From: an uncultured bacterium
GTDB lineage: Bacteria; Cyanobacteriota; Vampirovibrionia; Gastranaerophilales; Gastranaerophilaceae
Assembly (NCBI GenBank): GCA_900553205.1
Contig: USCK01000048.1
Coordinates: forward strand, 1 to 12,496
Direction: 5' to 3'
DNA: 12,496 bases
Each line of letters begins with the position of its first letter. Positions within the stretch are counted from its first letter, which is position 1. Both the position numbers and the translations under genes were made by a program. The notes under the pieces are model-generated. The model was not told where the DNA came from. It saw only the letters and a program-made list of their open reading frames with translations, and did not search any database. Of this stretch, positions 6,777 through 12,496 are shown piece by piece.

Positions 6777-6784
6777 GCTATAAT
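6776..6784 (+). promoter_or_regulatory. Extended -10 promoter of the LD-carboxypeptidase gene
   Basis: The plus strand reads TGCTATAAT: a TG motif one base ahead of a perfect TATAAT (6779-6784). No good -35 box is present at 17 nt, which is normal for extended -10 promoters. Transcription would start near 6791, immediately before the AAAGGAG ribosome binding site (6793-6799). Confidence 0.6.
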
Positions 6785-6791
6785 CATATCA
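6783..6791 (-). promoter_or_regulatory. Extended -10 promoter of dnaX
   Basis: The minus strand reads TGATATGAT: a TG motif ahead of TATGAT (6788-6783). Seven bases further on is position 6776, the A of the dnaX ATG. The message would therefore be leaderless or nearly so, consistent with the absence of any ribosome binding site there. It overlaps the divergent promoter at 6776-6784, so the two polymerases should exclude each other. Confidence 0.45.
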
Positions 6792-6804
6792 CAAAGGAGA
6801 TAAG

Positions 6805-7689
6805 ATGAGTTATATATTACCAAAACCTTTAAAACTTGGTGATACAATCGGTGTTATTGCACCTTCTGGGCCAATTTGTGAACAAGATGCTATTTATAGA
6901 GCAAAATCATTTTTTGAAACATTGGGATATCAAGTTGTTTTTTCAAAACATTTATTTGAACAAGATAGATATTTATCTGCACCTGATAAAGCAAGGATCG
7001 AGGATATACATTGGGCATTTTCTAATGATGAAATAGATACTATTATTTGTGCTAGAGGTGGGTATGGGGCTTTGAGATTAATAAATGATATTGACTATAA
7101 TCTCATCAAATCTAACCCTAAGAATTTTTGTGGGTATTCAGATATAACTGTACTTTCTGCAATGTTTTTAAAACGTGCAAATTTAATAACATATTCATCA
7201 CCTATGATGAAGGGTGATTTTGGAGCAGAGAAAAAAGACAAATTTACGATGGATAGTTTTTTTAAAGCTATAACTAATCAACCTCAAACTCTTATTGGTC
7301 AAAAAGTCCATAAAGAAGGAAAATGCGAAGGTATATTATGGGGTGGAAATTTGGCATCTGTTGTTTCTCTTGCAGGGATAGATTTTATCCCTGATGAAGA
7401 TTTTATATTTTTTGCAGAGGACTTGAACGAACCTGTTTATAAAATAGATAAAATGTTTACTCAACTGATGAATATTGAAAATTTCAGAAAGAATGTCAAA
7501 GGTATGGTATTGGGTGAGTTTTTGGATACAGGCTATCCTGAGCAGTTAATGACCTTGTTTGATAATATAGCCAATGAACTTGACATTCCTGTAACATCAG
7601 GTTTTAAAATATCTCACAATAAAACCAAAGCCACAATTCCGTATGGTGCAAAATGTGTACTCGAGAATGATAAAGTGGTTTTAGAGTAA
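6805..7689 (+). CDS. ldcA: LD-carboxypeptidase, peptidase family S66
   Basis: S66 enzymes cut the L,D-bond in murein tetrapeptides during cytoplasmic peptidoglycan recycling; relatives (MccF) cleave microcin C. The 294-aa protein shows the start LKLGDTIGVIAPSGP (10-23), the ICARGGYGALRL block (81-92), the nucleophile Ser112 in CGYSDIT, LWGGNLASV (178-186), Glu205 in the FAEDLNEPVYKID region, and His271 in GFKISHNKTKATIPYG. This gives the complete Ser-Glu-His triad of the family. A strong AAAGGAG site precedes the ATG. It is divergent from dnaX and appears monocistronic, ending directly at the palindromic element at 7689-7859. The family is certain; LdcA rather than MccF activity is inferred from the absence of any microcin context. 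Confidence 0.93.
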   Translation: MSYILPKPLKLGDTIGVIAPSGPICEQDAIYRAKSFFETLGYQVVFSKHLFEQDRYLSAPDKARIEDIHWAFSNDEIDTIICARGGYGALRLINDIDYNLIKSNPKNFCGYSDITVLSAMFLKRANLITYSSPMMKGDFGAEKKDKFTMDSFFKAITNQPQTLIGQKVHKEGKCEGILWGGNLASVVSLAGIDFIPDEDFIFFAEDLNEPVYKIDKMFTQLMNIENFRKNVKGMVLGEFLDTGYPEQLMTLFDNIANELDIPVTSGFKISHNKTKATIPYGAKCVLENDKVVLE

Positions 7690-7859
7690 AGTAAATAAGT
7701 TCAAGTTAATAAGAAAAATTTATCGTTATTCAGAGCCTTTAAGACGATGAATCTCTTTCAAACCTTGCTAGAGATCTTTCGCGTTGCTCAAGATGACAGT
7801 AAGGTTTTATCTCCTTAATCACTTATTTACTTAACTCTTATTAACTTTTTATTAACTTT
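7689..7859. repeat. Palindromic intergenic repeat element (MITE/REP-like)
   Basis: The whole gap between two convergent genes is an ordered set of repeats. Outer 12-bp inverted repeats AAGTAAATAAGT (7689-7700) and its complement (7821-7832) are perfect. A second perfect pair is AAGTTAATAAGA (7703-7714) and its complement (7836-7847). Inside is a long imperfect hairpin with arms at about 7722-7755 and 7771-7801 and a 15-nt loop. The right arm reads GAGATCTTTCGCGTTGCTCA, like the GTCATTCTGAGC...GAAGAATCTC palindromes that recur in many bacterial genomes. Two exact tandem copies of TTATTAACTTT (7838-7848, 7849-7859) end in the aminotransferase stop codon. It may act as a two-way terminator. Confidence 0.7.
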
Positions 7860-9093
7860 AATAACTAAACCCATCAGCTTTCATACGGTCTATACATTCT
7901 GTTATTTGTTCTTCTGAGCATACAATAGAAACTCTAAAGAAGCCTTCTCCGTATTTACCATAAGCATGTCCTGGAACTGCAACAATACCTGATTTTTCTA
8001 GCAATGCATCTGTAAACTCTTGAGAAGTTTTGAATCTTTTAGGTATAGGCAGCCACAAATAGAATGTTGCATTCGGGATATTAAAACCTGACCAACCCAA
8101 TTCCTTCAAACCTTCAACAAACATATCTTGTTTTTTCTTCAATCTGAGGTTTGCCTCTTTAGTATATTCGTCACCCTCTTTAGAATTCAAGATAGCAGCG
8201 CATGCAGTTTGCAAAGGTTTGTACAAGCCATTGTCAATAGTAGATTTAAGAACGGCTAAATAACCAACGGCATCTTTGTTTCCACAAATCCAACCTGCAC
8301 GCATACCTGTCATAGCATAAGGTTTTGAAAAGCTAAAGAACTCAACTGCAACATCTTTTGCACCTTCAAACTCTAAAACACTAAATGGCTTATCTTCTTC
8401 ATTAAAATACAAATCTGCATAAGCGGCATCTGACATCAAAAGAATATGATGTTTTTTACAAAATTCGATACAATGCTTGTAATATTCTCTTGTCGCAGTA
8501 GCACCTAACGGATTATTCGGATAATTAATAATCAAAGCCTTAACTTTTTCAGCTTTTCCACCTTCTTTGATATAACTATCCCAAACCTCATCTAAATTTG
8601 GCATAAAATTATTTTCAGGTGTCAATGGCACAGGATATGATTTGCCCCCTGCGATTGTTATCATTTGACCATAAGACGCATATCCCGGGTCTGGAACAAA
8701 AACAACTTCTTGTTCTTCTTTCGCCATTGTCGGGTTTATCAACACTCGGATAAAGTTTGCCAAGCCTTCTTTTGACCCTAACAAAGAACAAATTTCTGTA
8801 GAAGGGTCAAGTTCTACACCAAAACGAGATTTCATTTTTTGTGCGATAGCTTCTACAAAGAATTTTTCACCTTTTGGAGTTGAATATGTATGAACCCCTG
8901 TTTTATCCATTTCTGATTTCAAGACATCAAACATTTTTTGAGGAGGATTTTCAATAGGAGCACCCATTGATAAAAATATAGGACTTCTGTTTTTCTTTTC
9001 TAATTCAGGTCTTAAAGCATTTGCTTTCGCTTTAATCTGAAACATTATATATGTACTTATTGATTTTACATAATCATTAAACAATTCTTTCAT
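7858..9093 (-). CDS. Class I/II PLP aminotransferase, diaminopimelate aminotransferase-like
   Basis: The 411-aa enzyme has a complete fold-type I aminotransferase signature. It shows the SMGAP substrate loop (42-46), YSTPKGEKFF (70-79), GSKEGL (106-111), DPGYASY (135-141), YPNNPLGA with Asn194 (191-198), SDAAYADLYF with Asp222 and Tyr225, the PLP Schiff-base Lys257 in FFSFSKPYAMTGMRAGW, and the carboxylate-binding Arg387 in FFRVSI. The KSTIDNGLYKPLQTA segment (283-297) resembles LL-diaminopimelate and related aminotransferases that feed lysine and peptidoglycan synthesis. The N-terminus does not look like classical plant/cyanobacterial DapL, so alanine or aspartate aminotransferase activity is possible. 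A GGAAGGG site precedes the ATG. It is convergent with the carboxypeptidase gene. The class is certain; the substrate is tentative. Confidence 0.88.
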   Translation of the reverse strand: MKELFNDYVKSISTYIMFQIKAKANALRPELEKKNRSPIFLSMGAPIENPPQKMFDVLKSEMDKTGVHTYSTPKGEKFFVEAIAQKMKSRFGVELDPSTEICSLLGSKEGLANFIRVLINPTMAKEEQEVVFVPDPGYASYGQMITIAGGKSYPVPLTPENNFMPNLDEVWDSYIKEGGKAEKVKALIINYPNNPLGATATREYYKHCIEFCKKHHILLMSDAAYADLYFNEEDKPFSVLEFEGAKDVAVEFFSFSKPYAMTGMRAGWICGNKDAVGYLAVLKSTIDNGLYKPLQTACAAILNSKEGDEYTKEANLRLKKKQDMFVEGLKELGWSGFNIPNATFYLWLPIPKRFKTSQEFTDALLEKSGIVAVPGHAYGKYGEGFFRVSIVCSEEQITECIDRMKADGFSY

Positions 9094-9125
9094 ACAGTAT
9101 TCCCTTCCTACGGTACCAAAAGTTT

Positions 9126-9153
9126 ATTCTAATACAAGAAGAATAAATTGCAA
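9126..9153 (-). promoter_or_regulatory. Candidate promoter of the aminotransferase gene
   Basis: On the minus strand TTGCAA (9153-9148) is followed after 16 nt by TAGAAT (9131-9126). Transcription would start near 9119, about 25 nt before the ATG at 9093. It uses the same TTGCAA -35 sequence as the candidate LysM promoter. The 105-nt gap otherwise shows no clear terminator for the upstream membrane protein gene. Confidence 0.45.
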
Positions 9154-9198
9154 TAAAAAAGAAACTCTCTCATACTACCATCACTATCATATCATAGG

Positions 9199-9963
9199 TT
9201 AAATCTGTTTTTCTTGTTTCTTTCCGATTTCGTTTCCTGCAACCAACAACGCAATAGGTATAAATCTTGAAGCAAGTTTTGTCACAATATTATCTTTTGC
9301 TATATATTGAGAAGTCATGCAAATATCATCTAAATGCGCAGACATATCTGTCAATTCAATAGGACGTTTTTCTTTTTTCTTGAATATCATATTATTAAGT
9401 TTGTTAGCTATTTTGTTACCAGCAATAATACCCGTAGCCAAACCTATTATCGGCAAAAGGATTCCACACGCTTTGCCTGCTTTTGGTGGAAGTTTTGGCG
9501 TAACTTTGCTTACCAACCAATCAGCCCCTGCTACGGTAGAAATTGGTAGTGAAATATTTATATACTGGTTCAAAGTTTCTCTATACTTTGCTTGACGATT
9601 ATTTTTGTTTTTATCAAAAATCAACCCTCCGGCTAAACCTCCCAAACAAGAGCCTGCGCCAACGGTTAAAACTTTCCCGAAGGAATAATCTTCCTTGCCC
9701 AAAAAAGTTTCTTTAAATGGAGTCGAAACCATTCGTGTTAATTTTAAAGAATAAGGGCGTTTTGAAGTCTTGGCAAGAAGCATCAAACTCCCTATAACAC
9801 CCAAGGCTGTAGTCATCTGAATCCCTAAACGTTCATTTTTTGTAAGTTTAGGAGCAACAGTTTTTTTGGCAACATCAACAGGCTTGGCTGTTTGGAAAAA
9901 TTGCTTATTATCACCTAACACACTTATTTTATTCATTGAAGTAACAGTAGATATCATACACAT
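9199..9963 (-). CDS. Hypothetical membrane protein with glycine-rich helices
   Basis: I do not recognise a family for this 254-aa protein. It opens with a polar, probably disordered region (about 1-46) that carries neither a clear signal peptide nor a lipobox. Hydrophobic stretches follow at about 47-64, 98-115 (VGAGSCLGGLAGGLIF) and 165-182 (GILLPIIGLATGIIAG), with weaker ones near 136-153 and 233-243. The small-residue spacing recalls glycine-zipper helices that pack or oligomerise in membranes. Basic clusters flank the helices (KNKNNRQAK, FKKKEKRP). The start is uncertain: ATG codons at 9963, 9957 and 9936 are all without a ribosome binding site. A TATAAT box 32 nt upstream supports a start near 9963. 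It is divergent from fprA and may share regulation with it. Reality as a gene rests on length, membrane pattern and promoter placement. Confidence 0.7.
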   Translation of the reverse strand: MCMISTVTSMNKISVLGDNKQFFQTAKPVDVAKKTVAPKLTKNERLGIQMTTALGVIGSLMLLAKTSKRPYSLKLTRMVSTPFKETFLGKEDYSFGKVLTVGAGSCLGGLAGGLIFDKNKNNRQAKYRETLNQYINISLPISTVAGADWLVSKVTPKLPPKAGKACGILLPIIGLATGIIAGNKIANKLNNMIFKKKEKRPIELTDMSAHLDDICMTSQYIAKDNIVTKLASRFIPIALLVAGNEIGKKQEKQI

Positions 9964-9990
9964 ATTTTAAAACACAAAAACATATTTTTT

Positions 9991-9999
9991 TGCTATTAT
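9991..9999 (+). promoter_or_regulatory. Extended -10 promoter of fprA
   Basis: The plus strand reads TGCTATTAT, a TG motif plus TATTAT (9994-9999), without a good -35 box. Transcription would begin near 10006, at the first arm of the inverted repeat 10005-10028, giving a leader of about 59 nt. Confidence 0.45.
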
Positions 10000-10000
10000 A
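9995..10000 (-). promoter_or_regulatory. -10 box of the orphan membrane protein gene
   Basis: A perfect TATAAT is read on the minus strand (10000-9995), 32 nt before the ATG at 9963; the -35 region is weak. It overlaps the fprA -10 box on the other strand, so the two divergent genes compete for one polymerase site or are jointly controlled. Confidence 0.4.
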
Positions 10001-10004
10001 AAAT

Positions 10005-10028
10005 TGTGAGAAAATAAAAATTTTCACA
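10005..10028. promoter_or_regulatory. Inverted repeat ahead of fprA, possible operator
   Basis: TGTGA at 10005-10009 and TCACA at 10024-10028 are perfect inverted repeats. The palindrome continues inward as AAAAT...ATTTT with a 2-nt bulge. It lies at the predicted fprA transcript start and upstream of the divergent gene's -10 box. It could be an operator for both genes or a 5' hairpin on the fprA message. Confidence 0.45.
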
Positions 10029-10064
10029 TTTTCTTAATCAAAGTTGGAAAGAAGGAGAAATATT

Positions 10065-11249
10065 ATGAAATTTCAAAAAATAACAGATAATATTCTATAC
10101 TGTGGTCTTAACGACGAAAACAGAGCTATATTTGATGAGTTAATTCCGTTGGAACATGGTACAAGCTACAACTCATACATAGTACAAGGCTCTGAAAAAA
10201 CTGCAATAATTGATACTATGTACCCGCCAAAAACAGATGAATACCTAAAAAATCTTGACGAAAACGGTATCACAAAAGTTGATTATATTATTGCAAATCA
10301 TGGGGAACAAGATCACTCAGGTTCTATCCCTGCATTATTAGAAAAATATCCTGAAGCTATTGTTATAACAAACTCTAAATGCGCAGATAACCTTAGAGAA
10401 ATGCTTTTTGTTCCAAGAGAAAGAATCCAAATCATTGGTGACGGAGATAAATTATCACTTGGAAACAAAACATTACAATTCATATTTGCACCAAATGTTC
10501 ACTGGCCTGATACAATGTTTACACATGTAATCGAGGACAATATACTATTTACTTGTGACTTCCTTGGTGCTCACTATACATTTGATAATGTGTTTGCAAA
10601 ACCTTGTGAAGAACTTACTCACAGCGCAAAAAGATACTATGCTGAAATTATGATGCCATTCAGAATGTTATGCAAGAAATACACTAACCTTGTAAAAACT
10701 ATGAATGTAAGCATTATTTGCCCTTCTCATGGTCCTATATACAACAACCCGTCAGATATCCTAGACCTATATGAAGATTGGACAAAAGACGAAGGTAAAA
10801 ACTTGGTACTACTTCCTTATGTTTCTATGTATGGCGCAACAAAAGAAATGATTGAATATCTATCTAAAAACCTTGAAGAAAAAGGTATCAAAACATTTGT
10901 TTATGACATCATCAGAGGTGATTTAGGGGACTTGGCAATGGGCTTGGTTGATGCGACTACAATGGTACTTGGTGCATCTATGGTACTTGCAGGCCCTCAC
11001 CCTGCAGCCGTAAACACTGCATACTTGGCAGGAGTTCTAAGACCAAAATTAAGAATTGCATCATTTGTCGGTTCTTACGGCTGGGCAGGCAAGTTGTTTG
11101 AACCACTTGCAGACTGTGTATCTAAGCTTAAACTTGATGTTATTGAACCTATCCAAATAAAAGGCAGATTAACATCTGATGACTACAAGCGTTTAGATGC
11201 TATGGTTGAAGCTATTTACAGCAAACATAAAGCATTAGATTTAGTTTAG
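10065..11249 (+). CDS. fprA: Class A flavodiiron protein (A-type flavoprotein)
   Basis: This 394-aa protein joins an N-terminal metallo-beta-lactamase-like diiron domain (about 1-248) to a C-terminal flavodoxin domain (about 249-394). Flavodiiron proteins reduce O2 to water and/or NO to N2O in the cytoplasm. The iron ligands are intact: HGEQDH (His79, Glu81, Asp83), His146 in NVHWPD, Asp165 in TCDFLGAH and His222 in CPSHGP. FMN-binding loops are SMYGATKEM (254-262) and SYGWAGK (337-343). It lacks a rubredoxin or flavin-reductase extension, so it needs an external electron donor, which is typical of anaerobes. The frame is open to a TTG at 10044, but GAAGGAG (10051-10057) sits 7 nt before the ATG at 10065, which I take as the start. 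Its stop codon overlaps that of the convergent NuoN gene. Confidence 0.95.
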   Translation: MKFQKITDNILYCGLNDENRAIFDELIPLEHGTSYNSYIVQGSEKTAIIDTMYPPKTDEYLKNLDENGITKVDYIIANHGEQDHSGSIPALLEKYPEAIVITNSKCADNLREMLFVPRERIQIIGDGDKLSLGNKTLQFIFAPNVHWPDTMFTHVIEDNILFTCDFLGAHYTFDNVFAKPCEELTHSAKRYYAEIMMPFRMLCKKYTNLVKTMNVSIICPSHGPIYNNPSDILDLYEDWTKDEGKNLVLLPYVSMYGATKEMIEYLSKNLEEKGIKTFVYDIIRGDLGDLAMGLVDATTMVLGASMVLAGPHPAAVNTAYLAGVLRPKLRIASFVGSYGWAGKLFEPLADCVSKLKLDVIEPIQIKGRLTSDDYKRLDAMVEAIYSKHKALDLV

Positions 11250-12496
11250 ATATAAAAAGCTATAGATTCGCAAAGCTTCATTAGCCACATCGGACAAATC
11301 CCGATAATAAGAATTACAAAAGTGCAGACATACAAAACAAGCTTGTTTGCACTTTTCGTTTTTATTGAAATATTTTCTTTATAAGGAAGTATCATGAACA
11401 TATTACGCAAAAATTTTATATAAAAAACACACGACAAAACAATCAAACCAAACAACAACACAAGCAAAGGCAAAACAACAATACCACTATTTAAAATTGA
11501 CGCTATCAAATAGATTTTTGCGACAAATCCACCTGTTACAGGCAACCCTATCAAGGAAAGAATACAAACTGCAAAACAGCTGGCAAATAGAGGATTTTTA
11601 TAAAAATACCCTCTAAAGCAATTATTCTTATTAACCAAATTGGAGTGTTCCAAAGCCATTATCGCTGAGAATGCGCCTATATTCATAAAAATATACACCA
11701 ACCAATAAAAGAACATCGCAGACAAAGACATTCTTGAATAAAGCGCCAGCGCAACAAGCATATAAGAAACATTCAAATAAGAACTGCAAGCCATAAGTTC
11801 TTTCAGATTAGAGGATTTTAGTGCATAACAACAACCGTATAAGGCAGAAAACAGCGCAAAAAGAATTAAGATAAAAGAGGTTTCAAAAGATACAAAAATT
11901 CCTAAAATTTTTACCAGCGCCGAAAATATCGCAACCTTCGGAACTACGGAAACAAAAGTTACAATTTTAGTATCAATATTTTTGTATATATCAACAATCC
12001 AATTACCAAAGGGAAACACACCTAATTTAAACAAAAGTCCCGTCAAAACAAGGAAATACGGAATAATATATGTTGAAAAAGAATAATTATCGTGAGTAAC
12101 CAAATAGTTATAGACTTCTTGGAAGTTTAAACTCCCCGTAAACCCATAAAGAAAAACAGCACCTAGTAAAAACATAAAAGATGCAATACAAGACATCAAC
12201 AAATATTTCATAGTTTCGGATATTGAAATTTTTGCTTTGTCTATGGATAACAAAAAATACATACAGATACTAAACAGCTCAATATTAACATATAACGAAA
12301 AAAAGTCTTTTACAGAGGTTATCAACATCAGAAAAATTATTGAGAATAAATAAATAAAATTAAAGTACCTGATATTTTTGAAGATTTTGCGTCTTGAAGT
12401 TAAACAATATATAACTCCTGCAGATATACAAATAAGAATCTTTGTCATATACATATACAATTCATTTGGATAAAAAGAAACAGATAGCAAAGATAC
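11246..12496 (-). CDS. nuoN: NADH-quinone oxidoreductase subunit N-like protein (5' end outside window)
   Basis: This proton-translocating antiporter-like membrane subunit belongs to the Complex I NuoN/NdhB family. The frame is open to the right edge (416 codons visible), so the first tens of residues are missing; a TTG at 12490 is not a credible start. About a dozen hydrophobic helices are visible. Diagnostic features, numbered from the first visible codon, are Glu73 in the NIELFSICMY helix, KYLLMSCIASFMFLLG and YGFTGS (97-122), the channel lysine Lys157 in FKLGVFPF, Lys187 in VVPKVAIF, and Lys327 in GGFVAKIYLI. Two usually conserved histidines are changed: PFHxW is PFGNW (Gly164), and the SSIxHxGY motif reads SSYLNVSY (Asn242). 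It may be a divergent NuoN, or a subunit of a related hydrogenase or Mrp-type complex. It is probably the last gene of an operon entering from the right. Confidence 0.8.
   Translation of the reverse strand, partial: VSLLSVSFYPNELYMYMTKILICISAGVIYCLTSRRKIFKNIRYFNFIYLFSIIFLMLITSVKDFFSLYVNIELFSICMYFLLSIDKAKISISETMKYLLMSCIASFMFLLGAVFLYGFTGSLNFQEVYNYLVTHDNYSFSTYIIPYFLVLTGLLFKLGVFPFGNWIVDIYKNIDTKIVTFVSVVPKVAIFSALVKILGIFVSFETSFILILFALFSALYGCCYALKSSNLKELMACSSYLNVSYMLVALALYSRMSLSAMFFYWLVYIFMNIGAFSAIMALEHSNLVNKNNCFRGYFYKNPLFASCFAVCILSLIGLPVTGGFVAKIYLIASILNSGIVVLPLLVLLFGLIVLSCVFYIKFLRNMFMILPYKENISIKTKSANKLVLYVCTFVILIIGICPMWLMKLCESIAFYI

Noticed and set aside
6836..7036. Second plus-strand frame inside the LD-carboxypeptidase gene
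   Set aside because: Overlaps the intact S66 gene in another frame; composition is that of a shadow frame.
9094..9198. Intrinsic terminator after the orphan membrane protein gene
   Set aside because: There is a U-rich run (about 9159-9154 on the minus strand), but I could not find a convincing stem before it.
9317..9595. Two plus-strand open frames opposite the orphan membrane protein
   Set aside because: No ribosome binding site, and they do not have promoters ahead of them. The minus frame is longer and has a TATAAT box upstream, although neither strand has a known family.
10005..10028. TGTGA...TCACA read as a CRP/FNR-type site
   Set aside because: CRP-type sites have 6 nt between these half-sites; here there are 14. 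Kept only as an unassigned inverted repeat.
10044..10064. TTG start adding seven residues to the flavodiiron protein
   Set aside because: These codons contain the GAAGGAG ribosome binding site for the ATG at 10065, and the extra residues are a translation of that site.
1..12496. tRNA or rRNA genes, CRISPR arrays, transposases, prophage or defence modules
   Set aside because: Nothing in the sequence supports any of these. The only repeat structure is the non-coding element at 7689-7859.

Overview
This is an AT-rich bacterial chromosome segment packed with housekeeping genes. The best-supported guess for the organism is an anaerobic, non-photosynthetic relative of Cyanobacteria (Melainabacteria/Vampirovibrionia, perhaps Gastranaerophilales). 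This is an inference. It rests on the low GC, an OmpR-type response regulator whose DNA-binding domain reads like the cyanobacterial RpaA/RpaB group, a class A flavodiiron protein without the flavin-reductase extension typical of phototrophic cyanobacteria, and a short membrane protein of no recognisable family. Another low-GC anaerobe cannot be excluded without a phylogeny.

Layout. Positions 1-84 (minus) hold the first 28 codons of serine hydroxymethyltransferase (glyA), with its own promoter. Positions 146-703 (minus) encode a membrane-anchored LysM protein. Positions 822-6776 (minus) form one compact run read in the order dnaX, panD, an unannotated 48-aa ORF, a response regulator, a sensor histidine kinase, tadA and a DUF2400/TIGR02757 protein. 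From panD onward the genes are separated by 8 nt or less or overlap by 4 nt (ATGA), so they are very probably cotranscribed and translationally coupled. At 6777-6804 dnaX and an LD-carboxypeptidase gene (plus) diverge from overlapping extended -10 promoters. The carboxypeptidase gene and a convergent aminotransferase gene are separated by a roughly 170-bp palindromic repeat element (7689-7859). Positions 9199-9963 (minus) encode an orphan membrane protein, which diverges from a flavodiiron protein gene (fprA, 10065-11249, plus). The fprA stop codon overlaps that of a convergent NuoN-like gene (11246-12496, minus), which runs off the right edge of the window.

Function. Most genes are core functions: replication clamp loader, beta-alanine for CoA, tRNA wobble editing, one-carbon metabolism, peptidoglycan turnover, oxygen detoxification and a Complex I membrane subunit. 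The two-component system sits inside the housekeeping operon with the 48-aa ORF directly ahead of it. I see no phage, transposase, CRISPR, toxin-antitoxin or defence cluster, and no evidence of a large new multi-gene system. The points most worth a second look are the 48-aa ORF, an A9 slippery tract with an immediate -1 stop near the end of dnaX, the palindromic repeat element, the divergent NuoN, the apparently leaderless dnaX message and the orphan membrane protein.
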